A stretch of 64,000 nucleotides of DNA. Source: CALOAD01 sp942491415 (GTDB taxonomy: Bacteria; Cyanobacteriota; Vampirovibrionia; Gastranaerophilales; CALOAD01). Where the stretch lies: the NCBI GenBank assembly GCA_942491415.1, contig CALOAD010000020.1:434001-498000 (forward strand), read 5' to 3'. Made by a program: the position numbers and the translations under genes. Shown in pieces: positions 1 through 7,903 of the stretch (the stretch's first letter is position 1; every line of letters starts with the position of its first letter). The notes under the pieces were generated by a model that saw only the letters and a program-made list of their open reading frames with translations, was not told where the DNA came from and did no database searches.

Positions 1-3
1 CAT
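1..3 (-). CDS. Probable start codon of a leftward gene leaving the window
   Basis: The first three bases read ATG on the minus strand. An AAAGGA ribosome binding site (complement of 10-15) lies six bases upstream, which is the usual spacing in this genome. Only the start codon is inside the window, so nothing can be said about the product. It would be divergent from the acetyltransferase at 106. Confidence 0.4.
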
Positions 4-105
4 AAAAAATCCTTTAAGAATTATTTCAGGGTTTCATATTTACTATATCATTTTATAATAAAAGTGAATATATTTGTATTAGTAGAAGATGAAATGAAGT
101 AAAAA

Positions 106-1104
106 ATGAACAGTCAAAATCAGGTAATAAAATTAGACGGCAATTCGGTTGATAGCATAAAAGCGCTATACGAAAACTTTAAAGAAAGGTCTTTAAAGGA
201 TTATTTGTTTGAACTTGCACCTTTAGATTTTGTAGACTTTGCCAATTGTATAAAAAAAGAACTTTTAACCGGATTTATATTGATGGAGGATTCGACTCCT
301 AAAGCTTTTTTGATATATACTGCAGCTTTAAATGATTCTATAGAGCTTAATTTGATTCATTGTATTGATGATATTGATCTACAACAAAGACGTTTGACAT
401 TATTATCTCATTTTATAGAAGAAATAAAAAAAGAAAATAACTGGAAGGTCATTAGCTATCCGATGATGGGGATTCAAGATTCTTTTGTTCATTATATAAC
501 TCATTTTGACTTTGAATTGGTTGGGCAAGCCGTCGTTAAATTTGACTTTTCAAATGATACAAGCAAAAATATTTTTTCAAAAATAGAAAAACCTCAAATA
601 CCTCAGGGGTTTTCTATTGAAAAATGGAAAAATGAGTATTCTAATGAAATTATTAAAGTTATTTATGAAGCATTTAAAAATACTCGTGATGCAGATTTTG
701 ATCCTAGATATAAAACATTGGATGGCTCGTTAGATATCCTTCTTAAGATAGTTGAAAATGTATACGGAGATTTTTTGTCTGACTCAACAAGAGTTTTAAA
801 GCACCACAATGCAGTTGTAGGTGTTTGTTTTACTAATCTCACGGCCTCTACTATTGCAAATATTCCACTCATTGGACTCAAAGAACAGTTTAAAGGCAAA
901 GGGCTTGGTAATGCATTGTTACATGCCTCTACAGAAGCTCTTTTGGATATGCAAAATCAAGGTGTAATAAATGTGAGAGAAATAAACGCAAGTGTAGATA
1001 CAGACAATCACAATGCAATTAAAATGTATCGAAAAATGGGATATAAAGAGGATTTTTCATATACTCACGCATTCTTAAAGAATGAAAACAGCGTTTATAA
1101 CTAA
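106..1104 (+). CDS. GNAT-family N-acetyltransferase, probably two-domain
   Basis: A 332-residue protein of the GCN5-related N-acetyltransferase superfamily. The C-terminal half carries the acetyl-CoA binding signature around residues 258-272 (QFKGKGLGNALL, the Q/R-x-x-G-x-G/A loop and following helix), then the usual ending N-x-x-A-I-x-M-Y-x-K-M-G-Y. The N-terminal half has the length of a second, degenerate GNAT fold without a clear CoA loop. The substrate cannot be deduced. It stands alone: divergent from a probable gene leaving the window on the left, and followed by a weak hairpin before the TRL-like pair. The start is the ATG at 106; the ribosome binding site is weak. Confidence 0.8.
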   Translation: MNSQNQVIKLDGNSVDSIKALYENFKERSLKDYLFELAPLDFVDFANCIKKELLTGFILMEDSTPKAFLIYTAALNDSIELNLIHCIDDIDLQQRRLTLLSHFIEEIKKENNWKVISYPMMGIQDSFVHYITHFDFELVGQAVVKFDFSNDTSKNIFSKIEKPQIPQGFSIEKWKNEYSNEIIKVIYEAFKNTRDADFDPRYKTLDGSLDILLKIVENVYGDFLSDSTRVLKHHNAVVGVCFTNLTASTIANIPLIGLKEQFKGKGLGNALLHASTEALLDMQNQGVINVREINASVDTDNHNAIKMYRKMGYKEDFSYTHAFLKNENSVYN

Positions 1105-1135
1105 AATATCATACTTAAAGTAATATATGTAACAA

Positions 1136-1160
1136 TTTTAGGTTTATAAGTAACCTAAAA
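1136..1160 (+). terminator. Possible terminator hairpin after the acetyltransferase
   Basis: A 9-bp perfect stem (TTTTAGGTT paired with AACCTAAAA) with a 7-base loop lies 32 bases after the stop codon. The T-run after it is short, so termination may be weak. Confidence 0.45.
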
Positions 1161-1224
1161 CCTTTTATAAACAATATTTGATGTATTGTTTATATGTACT
1201 TTTGCCTTAAAAGGGGGTGTAGTG

Positions 1225-1662
1225 TTGTATAAAAAGTTTTTTAGTTTATTTTTTGTAGCTGTTTTAGTGTCAAATACATTTATTATTCCAGCCTTCGCAA
1301 GTGTAGGAATTGGCGGATATAGATATATCGAAGGTGGTAGTTTCTATAATTCTGTAGATATTCCTTTAGACGCAGCAAAAGAAGGAAGTAAGGAAGAAAT
1401 TACAGAAAGCAATGATAATATAGTTAACGTTTCAAATGAACAATTACCTGAGTTTGTTAAGCATCTATCAGTGGGAGAATCCAGTAAAACTAATATACTT
1501 GGGCTTATAGACATTGGTGATGCAGGTGTTTATAGAGCAGCAAAAAATGGTGGAATTAAAAAAATTCATTACGTTCAAGTAAAGAAAGAAAAGGTTTATA
1601 TACCTTTTATTTTCATTCCGATTTATTTTACAAAACTCGTTACAAATGTCTATGGTGAATAG
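1225..1662 (+). CDS. TRL-like exported protein (first of a tandem pair)
   Basis: About 145 residues with an N-terminal hydrophobic signal segment ending near A-F-A-S. The C-terminal half matches the TRL-like (tRNA-associated locus) family pattern: S-x-x-x-N-I-L-G-L-x-x-x-G-D-A-G-V-x-x-A-A-K-x-G-G-I-x-K-I-H-x-V and the terminal T-N-V-Y-G-E. The function of this family is not established. The frame is open from an ATG at 1186, but an AAGGGGG site at 1211-1217 lies inside that longer version and fits a TTG start at 1225 (GTG at 1222 is the alternative). An extra stretch of about 60 residues between signal and TRL domain is absent from the second copy. It probably forms an operon with the next gene, 14 bases downstream. 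Confidence 0.75.
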   Translation: MYKKFFSLFFVAVLVSNTFIIPAFASVGIGGYRYIEGGSFYNSVDIPLDAAKEGSKEEITESNDNIVNVSNEQLPEFVKHLSVGESSKTNILGLIDIGDAGVYRAAKNGGIKKIHYVQVKKEKVYIPFIFIPIYFTKLVTNVYGE

Positions 1663-1676
1663 TTAAGGAGAATATA

Positions 1677-1994
1677 ATGTTAAAAAGATTACTTCAATTA
1701 GGTCTTATTCTTACTCTTTTAAATACAGGAATTGCAAATGCAATGGGTTTATTTTATACAGACTCAACTTATCCTGTAACAGCAACAGGAGCGAGAACAA
1801 CAAAAAATTTAAATTATCTGAAAAAAGGTCAATCAGATGCTATTAATATTTTAGGTTGTGTTGAATTAGGCGATGCCGGTATTAATAAAGCAACAAAAGA
1901 TGGCAATATTAAAAAAGTTCATTTTATTGATGTTAACGAAAAAACAGTATTTGTATTTTTCAGAAAAATAACAACCAACGTTTACGGTGAATAA
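1677..1994 (+). CDS. TRL-like exported protein (second of a tandem pair)
   Basis: A 105-residue exported protein with a signal peptide (about residues 1-22) and the complete TRL-like domain: L-F-Y-T-D-x-T-Y-P-V-T-A-T near the N terminus, then I-L-G-C-V-E-L-G-D-A-G-I, K-A-T-K-D-G-N-I-K-K-V-H and the final T-N-V-Y-G-E. It is close to the family's standard length. It has an AGGAG site just upstream of the ATG. It is a paralogue of the gene before it; the shared GDAG-x-x-x-A and NVYGE blocks argue for tandem duplication followed by divergence. The TRL family is uncharacterised biochemically. Confidence 0.8.
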   Translation: MLKRLLQLGLILTLLNTGIANAMGLFYTDSTYPVTATGARTTKNLNYLKKGQSDAINILGCVELGDAGINKATKDGNIKKVHFIDVNEKTVFVFFRKITTNVYGE

Positions 1995-2014
1995 TAAAGA
2001 AGTAAAAATCAAAA

Positions 2015-2047
2015 AAAAAGACAACTTGATTATCAAGTTGTCTTTTT
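2015..2047. terminator. Bidirectional terminator between convergent genes
   Basis: A 10-bp perfect stem (GACAACTTGA, 2020-2029, with TCAAGTTGTC, 2033-2042) is flanked by A-run on the left and T-run on the right, so it can terminate both the TRL pair and the leftward peptidase gene. Confidence 0.9.
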
Positions 2048-2064
2048 TAATATTGGTTAAAATT

Positions 2065-4929
2065 TCAAACATTCAATTTAGCCAAATAATCTTTGTTGGA
2101 ATCAAGGGTTTTTTGTCCTGCAAGAACTGAAATAACGCTTTTTGAATTAAAGAATAAATTAGCTGCTTTTTGAATATCAACCGGATTTATTTTATCAATT
2201 TCATCTATTAACTTTTGTGTGTATTCAATACCATAAGCTGTATTTAAACCACTTTCAACGATAGAGTTTTTTCCAAAAGTTGACTCGGCACCAAATAAAA
2301 TAGCACTTTTTATTTTCGCTTTTGCACTTTTTAATTCAGCCATCGAAACCCTTGTCTCTTTTAGATTTTGGATATGTTTTTTAAATCCGTCTAAAGATTT
2401 TTGCACATTTTTAAATTGATCACCTTTAGCTCCATTTTCAGTAGTGGTCATTATTTGCAGTTTCATAACTCCTACGTTATCGATGGATGAGTATTTAGAG
2501 TTAACTCTATACGCAAGCTTTTGCTTTTCCCTCAGATCATTAAATAATCTGGAATTGCTATTACCGCCAAGAATTTCATTCAACAGTAAAAACGCCGCCT
2601 TATCTTTGACGTTACCTGTTTCATTAAATTTAAATAATTGAACGATATCAGCTTGGTTTCGCCCTTCTGCTTGAGTTGTTACGATATTTTTATCTAAAGG
2701 TTTTGATGTTTTATTCGATGCAGAGTGGTTAAAGGCTTTAAACATAGGCATTTGATAAGTGGCAGAATCCATAATCATATTCTTTAAATCAGGCGATGTT
2801 TTAAAATCTCCCGTAGAAACAATTTTGGCACTTGAATTATTTACCAAATAACCATGAAAAGCTTGTATATCAGCAACAGTTATATTTTTTAAGTTTTCAA
2901 AGATAGCTTGTTTTGACCTGCCTAGAGCCTCTCCTTTAAATAACTCTTCATACCCTTTATCAAGAGGGCTTTTTTCTGCACTTAAATAATCCAATTTTAA
3001 AGACTCTTTAGCCCTATTTAAAGTTTCTTGATTTAGATTTGGGGCTAAAAACTTTTCTTTTGCCAGCTCTAAAGCCAAAGGTAGAGTCTCTTTTTTGGAG
3101 CTAATAATCGTAGAAATACCCTCACTGGAAACCATTGCGCCAACATCAATATTATTAAGCTCGGTTAGATCATAAAAATTCTCTTCTGATTTATAAGCAG
3201 TGCCATAACTCAAAATTTCCGACAATATTTCAGCCATTCCGGGTTTATATCCGGGATATTCAACCTGCGTTGATAAACCTATTGAAGTTAAAGTTTTAGG
3301 TGTCATTTTATCGTGGTTCATAACTAAAAAAGCATTGTTAGGCAAAATAAGCTCGGCTATATTATCCTTATTAATAGGACTTTCCACCTTTATGTCTGAA
3401 CCAACAGAAGAAATAACTCCATTAAAGGACGTTTTCTCTGTTTTTAAAGTTTGTCCCGTAAAACTCACTTGATTAGCACTTTCAGGGTGAATCATTGTTA
3501 TTGCGGTTTTATTTAAATTCAAAAATTGCTTAGCGGCGTTTTGAACGTCTTGAGGAGTCAAAGAATCAATATACTTAAGACTATCGGAATAAGCCGAAAT
3601 ACTTCCTGTATTAATGATAGAATCACCTATCATTTGAGATATCGACATTGCTGACTGAGAAGTATCTTCAATTTGATTTTTTAGCGCATTTTTAATTATT
3701 ACCATCTCTTTGGTAGATGGAGGAATATAAGCTGTTTCGTGCAGGACTTTATAAAGTGTTTTAAGCCCTTTTTCTTCTTCTCCCGATTTAAAATCAGCAT
3801 TAACAAAAATTACATTCGGATCGTCGAACTTCCCTCCGATTGATTCGGTAAAAACAGCAGCTTCAGTATTCATGCTTTTTAATTCTTGAGTTAGTCTGGC
3901 GTTTTTATGACCGGTTAAAAGCACGGATAATGCGCTTGTTGCAATGTTCGATTTGACATCATTATTATCAGCACCTGCAAATCCCATTAAAACCTTGCAG
4001 GAGTTTATTTGTGAACTTTTTAAATCGGAACGAACAGTTTTATTAGTAACCTGTAAAGGCTCAAAAAGTTTTGTTTCGTTGTTGTTTAACGCAGGAGCTT
4101 TTTTATTGAATCGAGAAGCTAATAATGAAGCCGTACTATCAGGATTGATATCTCCAATAACTACCGTGGTCATATTGTCAGGAGTATACCATTTGTTAAA
4201 ATAGTCAACTACATCGCCTCTTTTAACGTTTTCAATATTCTGAACAGAACCTGCTATAAGGCTTTTACTTGTTGACTTAATATTAAATAAATCTTTTAAC
4301 ACAGAATTAAAAGCCATATTATCAGGATTATCACGCACCATCTGGATCTCTGAAATTACAGGTCCACGTTCTTTTTCTAGCATTTTTTCAGAAAAAGTAG
4401 GATTTTGCATCATATCAGTGTGCATATCTAAAAGCTTTGCTATACTTTGAGGATCTTTATCGGCTGCCTTTATATAGTAGTTAGTTGAATAAAAACCAGT
4501 GCCTGCATTGTAAGTACCGCCCATTGACGTTATTTTATTCACAAATTCATTTGGCTGTAGATTTTTTGACCCGTTAAATAAATTGTGTTCGATGTAGTGG
4601 CTTATCCCGCGTAGATTATCGGGTTCATTCATCGCTCCTGTTTTTACAAAAGTACGAACAACTGTAGGACCTGTTCGCTTTAGGATGACAAGTTTTTGAC
4701 CGTTTGAAAGTTTATATATGTTGGCATCTCCTACGTTAGGAATTTTTTTAACGTCTATTTTTGTGTAGGAGGTATTTGCCAATGCTGTGTTTTTTAATGC
4801 AGCCACTTGATTTGGCTGTATTTGTAATTCTTTTGATGATTGACCTGCAACATTTACGCCTGCTTGCTGTAATTGAGTAGCAGGCAGGTTTTGCGCTTTA
4901 TATGTGTTTATATTTGGATTAACTCTCAT
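2065..4929 (-). CDS. M16 (pitrilysin-type) zinc peptidase, two-half form
   Basis: A 954-residue metallopeptidase of family M16. The N-terminal half carries the inverted zinc motif HxxEH (HYIEH, residues 111-115) and the downstream glutamate in V-I-S-E-I-Q (about residue 194), so it should be catalytically active. The C-terminal half repeats the fold without a zinc motif but keeps the substrate-binding R...Y signature (S-R-L-F-N-D-L-R-E-K-Q-K-L-A-Y). This active-plus-inactive arrangement is normal for bacterial M16 proteins. There is no evident signal peptide. The N terminus is an unusual polar segment of about 55 residues, and two S-F-x-G tetrapeptides sit near the junction of the halves (VSFTGQ, TSFNGV). 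Single gene, convergent with the TRL pair. The substrate is unknown. Confidence 0.92.
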   Translation of the reverse strand: MRVNPNINTYKAQNLPATQLQQAGVNVAGQSSKELQIQPNQVAALKNTALANTSYTKIDVKKIPNVGDANIYKLSNGQKLVILKRTGPTVVRTFVKTGAMNEPDNLRGISHYIEHNLFNGSKNLQPNEFVNKITSMGGTYNAGTGFYSTNYYIKAADKDPQSIAKLLDMHTDMMQNPTFSEKMLEKERGPVISEIQMVRDNPDNMAFNSVLKDLFNIKSTSKSLIAGSVQNIENVKRGDVVDYFNKWYTPDNMTTVVIGDINPDSTASLLASRFNKKAPALNNNETKLFEPLQVTNKTVRSDLKSSQINSCKVLMGFAGADNNDVKSNIATSALSVLLTGHKNARLTQELKSMNTEAAVFTESIGGKFDDPNVIFVNADFKSGEEEKGLKTLYKVLHETAYIPPSTKEMVIIKNALKNQIEDTSQSAMSISQMIGDSIINTGSISAYSDSLKYIDSLTPQDVQNAAKQFLNLNKTAITMIHPESANQVSFTGQTLKTEKTSFNGVISSVGSDIKVESPINKDNIAELILPNNAFLVMNHDKMTPKTLTSIGLSTQVEYPGYKPGMAEILSEILSYGTAYKSEENFYDLTELNNIDVGAMVSSEGISTIISSKKETLPLALELAKEKFLAPNLNQETLNRAKESLKLDYLSAEKSPLDKGYEELFKGEALGRSKQAIFENLKNITVADIQAFHGYLVNNSSAKIVSTGDFKTSPDLKNMIMDSATYQMPMFKAFNHSASNKTSKPLDKNIVTTQAEGRNQADIVQLFKFNETGNVKDKAAFLLLNEILGGNSNSRLFNDLREKQKLAYRVNSKYSSIDNVGVMKLQIMTTTENGAKGDQFKNVQKSLDGFKKHIQNLKETRVSMAELKSAKAKIKSAILFGAESTFGKNSIVESGLNTAYGIEYTQKLIDEIDKINPVDIQKAANLFFNSKSVISVLAGQKTLDSNKDYLAKLNV

Positions 4930-5041
4930 TTTTTTGTTCGGTCAAAATCTCATCTACTATATTTATAACGACAAAAATCAACATGATGTTTAAGGTTTAA
5001 TTTTTTATTGTTGCATTTGTTAATATAATCTTAAGACTAAA

Positions 5042-5713
5042 ATGCATTCAATTAAAATGATTTATAATCTAAAAATGATAAAAGTAGATATAGACAAAAT
5101 TTTTGAAATTTTAAAAGCTGAAAACACTCCCAGGACGAAATTTGTTGATCACATTGAAGGAGTCAGTGATCCTTTTTATGTTTTGTTATCTTGTATTTTA
5201 AGTTTACGAACAAAAGATGAGACAACATATCCTGCGACTTTGAGGCTTTTTAAATTGGGAAAAACGCCGGAAGATTTTTCTAAAATAGATGAAAAAATTA
5301 TTGAAAAAGCGATTTATCCTGTCGGTTTTTACCGAAATAAATCAAGAACTATTATTGATATTTGTAATGTTTTAGTTGAAAACTATGATTCTATAGTGCC
5401 TGATATGGTTGAAGAACTTGTAAAATTAAAAGGAGTTGGACGAAAAACAGCAAATTTAGTCGTAGCAAAAGGCTATGATAAACCAGCTATATGTGTTGAT
5501 ATACACGTGCATAGGATTTCTAATAGGCTTGGTTATGTAAAAACCGATAAGCCTGATGAAACAGAAATGGTTTTACGCAAAAAGCTTCCTAAAAAATACT
5601 GGAAAGAAATAAACACACTTTTTGTGACCCACGGACAATCAATATGCAGACCTATAAGTCCAAAGTGTGAAATTTGCCCGATAAACCGGTATTGCAATAA
5701 GTTGATAAAATAA
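5042..5713 (+). CDS. nth: Endonuclease III (DNA glycosylase/AP lyase)
   Basis: Removes oxidised pyrimidines from DNA and cleaves the resulting abasic site (base excision repair). The 223-residue protein has the helix-hairpin-helix L-K-G-V-G-R-K-T-A (catalytic Lys135), the catalytic aspartate in V-D-I-H-V-H-R (Asp153), and the C-terminal [4Fe-4S] ligands C202-x6-C209-x2-C212-x5-C218. No clear ribosome binding site precedes the first ATG; internal ATGs at residues 6 and 12 are alternatives, and the family alignment starts near residue 13. It is divergent from the peptidase gene and ends eight bases before a convergent ferredoxin gene. Confidence 0.95.
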   Translation: MHSIKMIYNLKMIKVDIDKIFEILKAENTPRTKFVDHIEGVSDPFYVLLSCILSLRTKDETTYPATLRLFKLGKTPEDFSKIDEKIIEKAIYPVGFYRNKSRTIIDICNVLVENYDSIVPDMVEELVKLKGVGRKTANLVVAKGYDKPAICVDIHVHRISNRLGYVKTDKPDETEMVLRKKLPKKYWKEINTLFVTHGQSICRPISPKCEICPINRYCNKLIK

Positions 5714-5720
5714 ATCCGAA

Positions 5721-5918
5721 TTAATCAATTTCATCAGAATCTTCTGTTATTTTTATTGCGCAAACAGGACACATGTCAGCTGCATGCCGGCAATCATCTT
5801 CGTTTCCTTCAATAGAGTCATTATTTACGTGGGCTATGTTATTGAGCTCAAAAACTTCGCTGTTAATAGATTCACAAATGCCACAACGTATGCAACCGTT
5901 TAAAATTTCTACGTTCAT
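5721..5918 (-). CDS. Small ferredoxin with a single Fe-S cluster
   Basis: A 65-residue electron carrier. Cysteines C9-x2-C12-x2-C15 and the distal C50-P form one [4Fe-4S] (or [3Fe-4S]) site; C43 and C53 could form a disulfide, as in monocluster ferredoxins. The protein is acidic, as expected. An AGAGGTG ribosome binding site precedes the ATG. It is convergent with nth and monocistronic, so its redox partner is not given by context. Confidence 0.88.
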   Translation of the reverse strand: MNVEILNGCIRCGICESINSEVFELNNIAHVNNDSIEGNEDDCRHAADMCPVCAIKITEDSDEID

Positions 5919-6138
5919 AAAAACACCTCTGAAAATATTTTATAAAATTTTTTTGAAGATTAAATTATCCGACTGTCGTTTTTTCTAGGATTATAATTAA
6001 AATTTATTAACTTTATAAAGTAAAAATTTTTTTTATGAAATATAGTCATATTAGTGCTTTTAAGGCATAAAAGTTTGAAATAACTCTTTATGTTTGTAAT
6101 TAAAATGATTAAAAAGCAAATCTTTTTAAATTTAGTAG

Positions 6139-6168
6139 TTGACAATGAAATCAGGATTCTGCTATTTT
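6139..6168 (+). promoter_or_regulatory. Promoter of tRNA-Glu
   Basis: TTGACA (6139-6144) and TATTTT (6163-6168) are separated by 18 bp, placing the transcript start about 25 bases before the mature tRNA. The rest of the 281-bp gap from the ferredoxin gene holds nothing I recognise. Confidence 0.6.
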
Positions 6169-6199
6169 ATTCATACAGTTAAATAACAAAGCACATTGT

Positions 6200-6272
6200 G
6201 CCCCCATCGTCTAGAGGCCTAGGACACATCCCTTTCACGGATGAGACAGGGATTCGAATTCCCTTGGGGGTA
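6200..6272 (+). tRNA. tRNA-Glu (anticodon TTC)
   Basis: A complete cloverleaf can be folded by eye: acceptor GCCCCCA/TGGGGGT (one G-U pair), D arm with AGAGGCCTAGG, anticodon stem CATCC/GGATG with loop CTTTCAC (anticodon TTC), T arm AGGGA-TTCGAAT-TCCCT. It closely resembles E. coli tRNA-Glu. CCA is not encoded; the discriminator A is followed by a T-run. Its 3' 22 bases are part of the att core of the adjoining element. Confidence 0.97.
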
Positions 6273-6281
6273 TTTTTTATG
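6251..6281 (+). repeat. attL core (31-bp direct repeat, left copy)
   Basis: Identical over 31 bp to 14541-14571. It covers the T loop, T stem, acceptor stem and first bases after tRNA-Glu. Similarity resumes after a diverged decamer (AGCAAGAGCTTTA at 6291-6303 and 14581-14593), so the chromosomal sequence beyond the core is also partly shared. Confidence 0.93.
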
Positions 6282-6331
6282 TTCAATTATAGCAAGAGCT
6301 TTAAGGCTCTTGTTTTTTGCTTAGGCTCAAA

Positions 6332-6350
6332 TGTCGTAAAAATGTCGTAA
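6332..6350 (+). repeat. Candidate integrase arm-type site, left arm
   Basis: Two direct copies of TGTCGTAA with starts 11 bp apart, 50 bp inside attL. The same double motif recurs in the same orientation just inside the right end (14396-14414). Paired, phased direct repeats on both sides of the core are what arm-type binding sites of tyrosine integrases look like. Confidence 0.65.
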
Positions 6351-6474
6351 TGAAAAATAAATCATTACAAAAAAAGACAACAATTTATAATAAATTAAAA
6401 CAAATTTGTAGAATTATTTATCTGATTCAAAAAATAAACTAAAGTGTTATACCTATATAAGCTTAAATGGTGTT

Positions 6475-6855
6475 TTAATTGGTTCCATATAAAACATCTC
6501 TAATATGTTTTTTAGTTGCCATTTGCTGTTCAGAGGTAATATAGACCTTTTGTATTGATGAATCGTTACAGGTTACTTCATTCTTTGTAGTTGGTATTTC
6601 ACCTATTGTGTTTCTAATCATCTCAAAGGCTTTTAGGTTGCCATTTAATGCTGATTGAATTAACTCCATACATATTTTCTCTGCTGGGGTTAATCCTTCA
6701 ATATCTTTTATGTATAGCATTGAGTCAAGAATCTTTTTGAAAGTAGCTTTTTTTCTGCGTGCTTCACCTGATTTTTTACCTGCTTTTTGAGCAAGTTCTT
6801 TTCTTTCTATCGGGGTTCGCTCGGAGTTCGATTTTAAATTTTTCACATTCGGCAT
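6475..6855 (-). CDS. Small phage-type protein, terminase-small-subunit-like
   Basis: About 126 residues. The N-terminal part is very basic (K-E-L-A-Q-K-A-G-K-K-S-G-E-A-R-R-K-K), followed by a helical region with the pattern L-T-P-A-E-K-I-C-x-x-L-I-x-x-A-L-N-G-N-x-K-A-F-E-M-I-R-N-T-I-G-E-x-P. This pattern is common in phage and satellite small proteins next to terminase genes and resembles DNA-recognising small terminase subunits; the assignment is by pattern only. The ATG at 6855 overlaps the previous stop (TAATG) and has a GGGAG site, so it is preferred to an in-frame codon at 6873. Last gene of a leftward pair at the left end of the element. Confidence 0.6.
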   Translation of the reverse strand: MPNVKNLKSNSERTPIERKELAQKAGKKSGEARRKKATFKKILDSMLYIKDIEGLTPAEKICMELIQSALNGNLKAFEMIRNTIGEIPTTKNEVTCNDSSIQKVYITSEQQMATKKHIRDVLYGTN

Positions 6856-7124
6856 TATTCGTACTCCCTGCAAAAATTAATCTGTATCGGCTCTGTATCT
6901 GTTAAGTTAAAGTCAATTGCTTTACGTTTCGGATAAACATAACTTGATAGTTCTTTTAAAATACTAATTTTTTGAGATACATCAACATCTGATTTATAAA
7001 GCTGAATAAGCTCTACAACTGGATTAAACCCCTCAAAATTGTCCTCAAGAAGCTCTTTTACACTATTAGTTCTTTTATTTGGCGTGCCTTTTTGTCGACC
7101 GCCTGTCTTAATCCCTTTAGCCAT
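6855..7124 (-). CDS. Small phage-type protein, possible second terminase-small-like subunit
   Basis: An 89-residue protein with a basic N terminus (G-G-R-Q-K-G-T-P-N-K-R-T) followed by V-K-E-L-L-E-x-N and a block ending L-K-E-L-S-S-Y-V-Y-P-K-R-K-A-I-D. The G-R-x-K-G-T-P-N-K-x-T ... Y-V-Y-P-K-R-K-A signature recurs in small proteins of tailed phages and prophages, usually beside terminase or replication genes; the biochemical role is not established. It overlaps the next gene by one base, so the two are probably translationally coupled. Confidence 0.6.
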   Translation of the reverse strand: MAKGIKTGGRQKGTPNKRTNSVKELLEDNFEGFNPVVELIQLYKSDVDVSQKISILKELSSYVYPKRKAIDFNLTDTEPIQINFCREYE

Positions 7125-7182
7125 AACTCTATTATAGCATTATCGGGCTTTTTCTATTTTTATCTACTTTAGAAAGAAATTG

Positions 7183-7356
7183 TTATTGTTTTTCTTTAAA
7201 ATTTTCAAGATTATTAAGAGCATATTCACAGCATTGAATTACTAGATTATTAAGTGAAACACCTTCATTTTGAGCTAACTCTTGCATTTCATTAACGAGT
7301 TTTAGCGGTAATCTAAAGGTTTTATTTATCATTTCAGGTTTTTCAACTTTAAACAT
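7183..7356 (-). CDS. Ribbon-helix-helix (Arc/CopG-type) DNA-binding protein
   Basis: A 57-residue protein: I-N-K-T-F-R-L-P (beta strand that contacts DNA), L-V-N-E-M-Q-E-L-A (helix 1), G-V-S-L-N-N-L-V-I-Q-C-C-E-Y-A-L (turn and helix 2). This is the standard RHH order and length. The frame is open further upstream to 7407, but a GGAG site eight bases before the ATG at 7356 fixes the start there. Upstream lie four TTGCAC/GTGCAA half-sites in the gap to the divergent cargo cassette. It probably represses its own gene, the cargo genes, or both. Confidence 0.75.
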   Translation of the reverse strand: MFKVEKPEMINKTFRLPLKLVNEMQELAQNEGVSLNNLVIQCCEYALNNLENFKEKQ

Positions 7357-7357
7357 C

Positions 7358-7438
7358 TTGCACACTCCAATCTTAATTTTATGTGCAAAATTAATGGTTT
7401 TATACACGTTGTTTTTGCACTTATTTTTACATGTGCAA
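7358..7438. promoter_or_regulatory. Paired TTGCAC/GTGCAA operators in a divergent promoter region
   Basis: Two inverted pairs: TTGCAC (7358-7363) with GTGCAA (7383-7388), and TTGCAC (7415-7420) with GTGCAA (7433-7438). They lie between the RHH gene (leftward) and the cargo cassette (rightward). Inverted hexamers repeated at intervals are typical operators of RHH dimers that bind cooperatively. Confidence 0.55.
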
Positions 7439-7519
7439 GTCCAGTACTATTCATGATAAGATAAAGCAATATCTATATAATATGTACATTAATTTAAAAA
7501 ATAAGTAGGAGTATGGAAG

Positions 7520-7903
7520 ATGTATTGCCCTAATTGTGGTAAAAAAATCGCTGAAAAAGCTCAATTTTGTCCGTTTTGTGATGCACAAATTGATACAGAA
7601 GATTACAAACAAAAAAAACCTATCGCAAAAAGTTTTATTTTAAAATTCGGAAGATTTTTATTGGACTTTGATACTTGGCTTTGGTTTATTTTCATTGGAA
7701 TAATATTTATAGGTGGAGTAATTGCCTGTTTAGCTCCTACAAGCTCTCTAAATATTAATCCTGTGCTAGGGATATTAACCACATTTTTATTATGTATGTT
7801 TATATTAGCAATAGTTACCATTGGTAAGTTTGTAGTTTATTTACTTGTTGACATAAGAGATAATTTTAAAATTTTGGTTGAAAAATCAATGAAGGATAAG
7901 TAG
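7520..7903 (+). CDS. Zinc-ribbon membrane protein (cargo cassette, gene 1)
   Basis: A 127-residue protein beginning with a zinc-ribbon knuckle pair (C3-P-N-C6 and C17-P-F-C20) followed by a charged linker and two predicted transmembrane segments (about residues 52-73 and 84-110). The topology would leave the zinc ribbon and the charged C terminus on the same side, presumably cytoplasmic. I do not recognise a function. It starts a rightward three-gene operon inside an otherwise leftward element and shares its stop codon region with gene 2. Confidence 0.75.
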   Translation: MYCPNCGKKIAEKAQFCPFCDAQIDTEDYKQKKPIAKSFILKFGRFLLDFDTWLWFIFIGIIFIGGVIACLAPTSSLNINPVLGILTTFLLCMFILAIVTIGKFVVYLLVDIRDNFKILVEKSMKDK

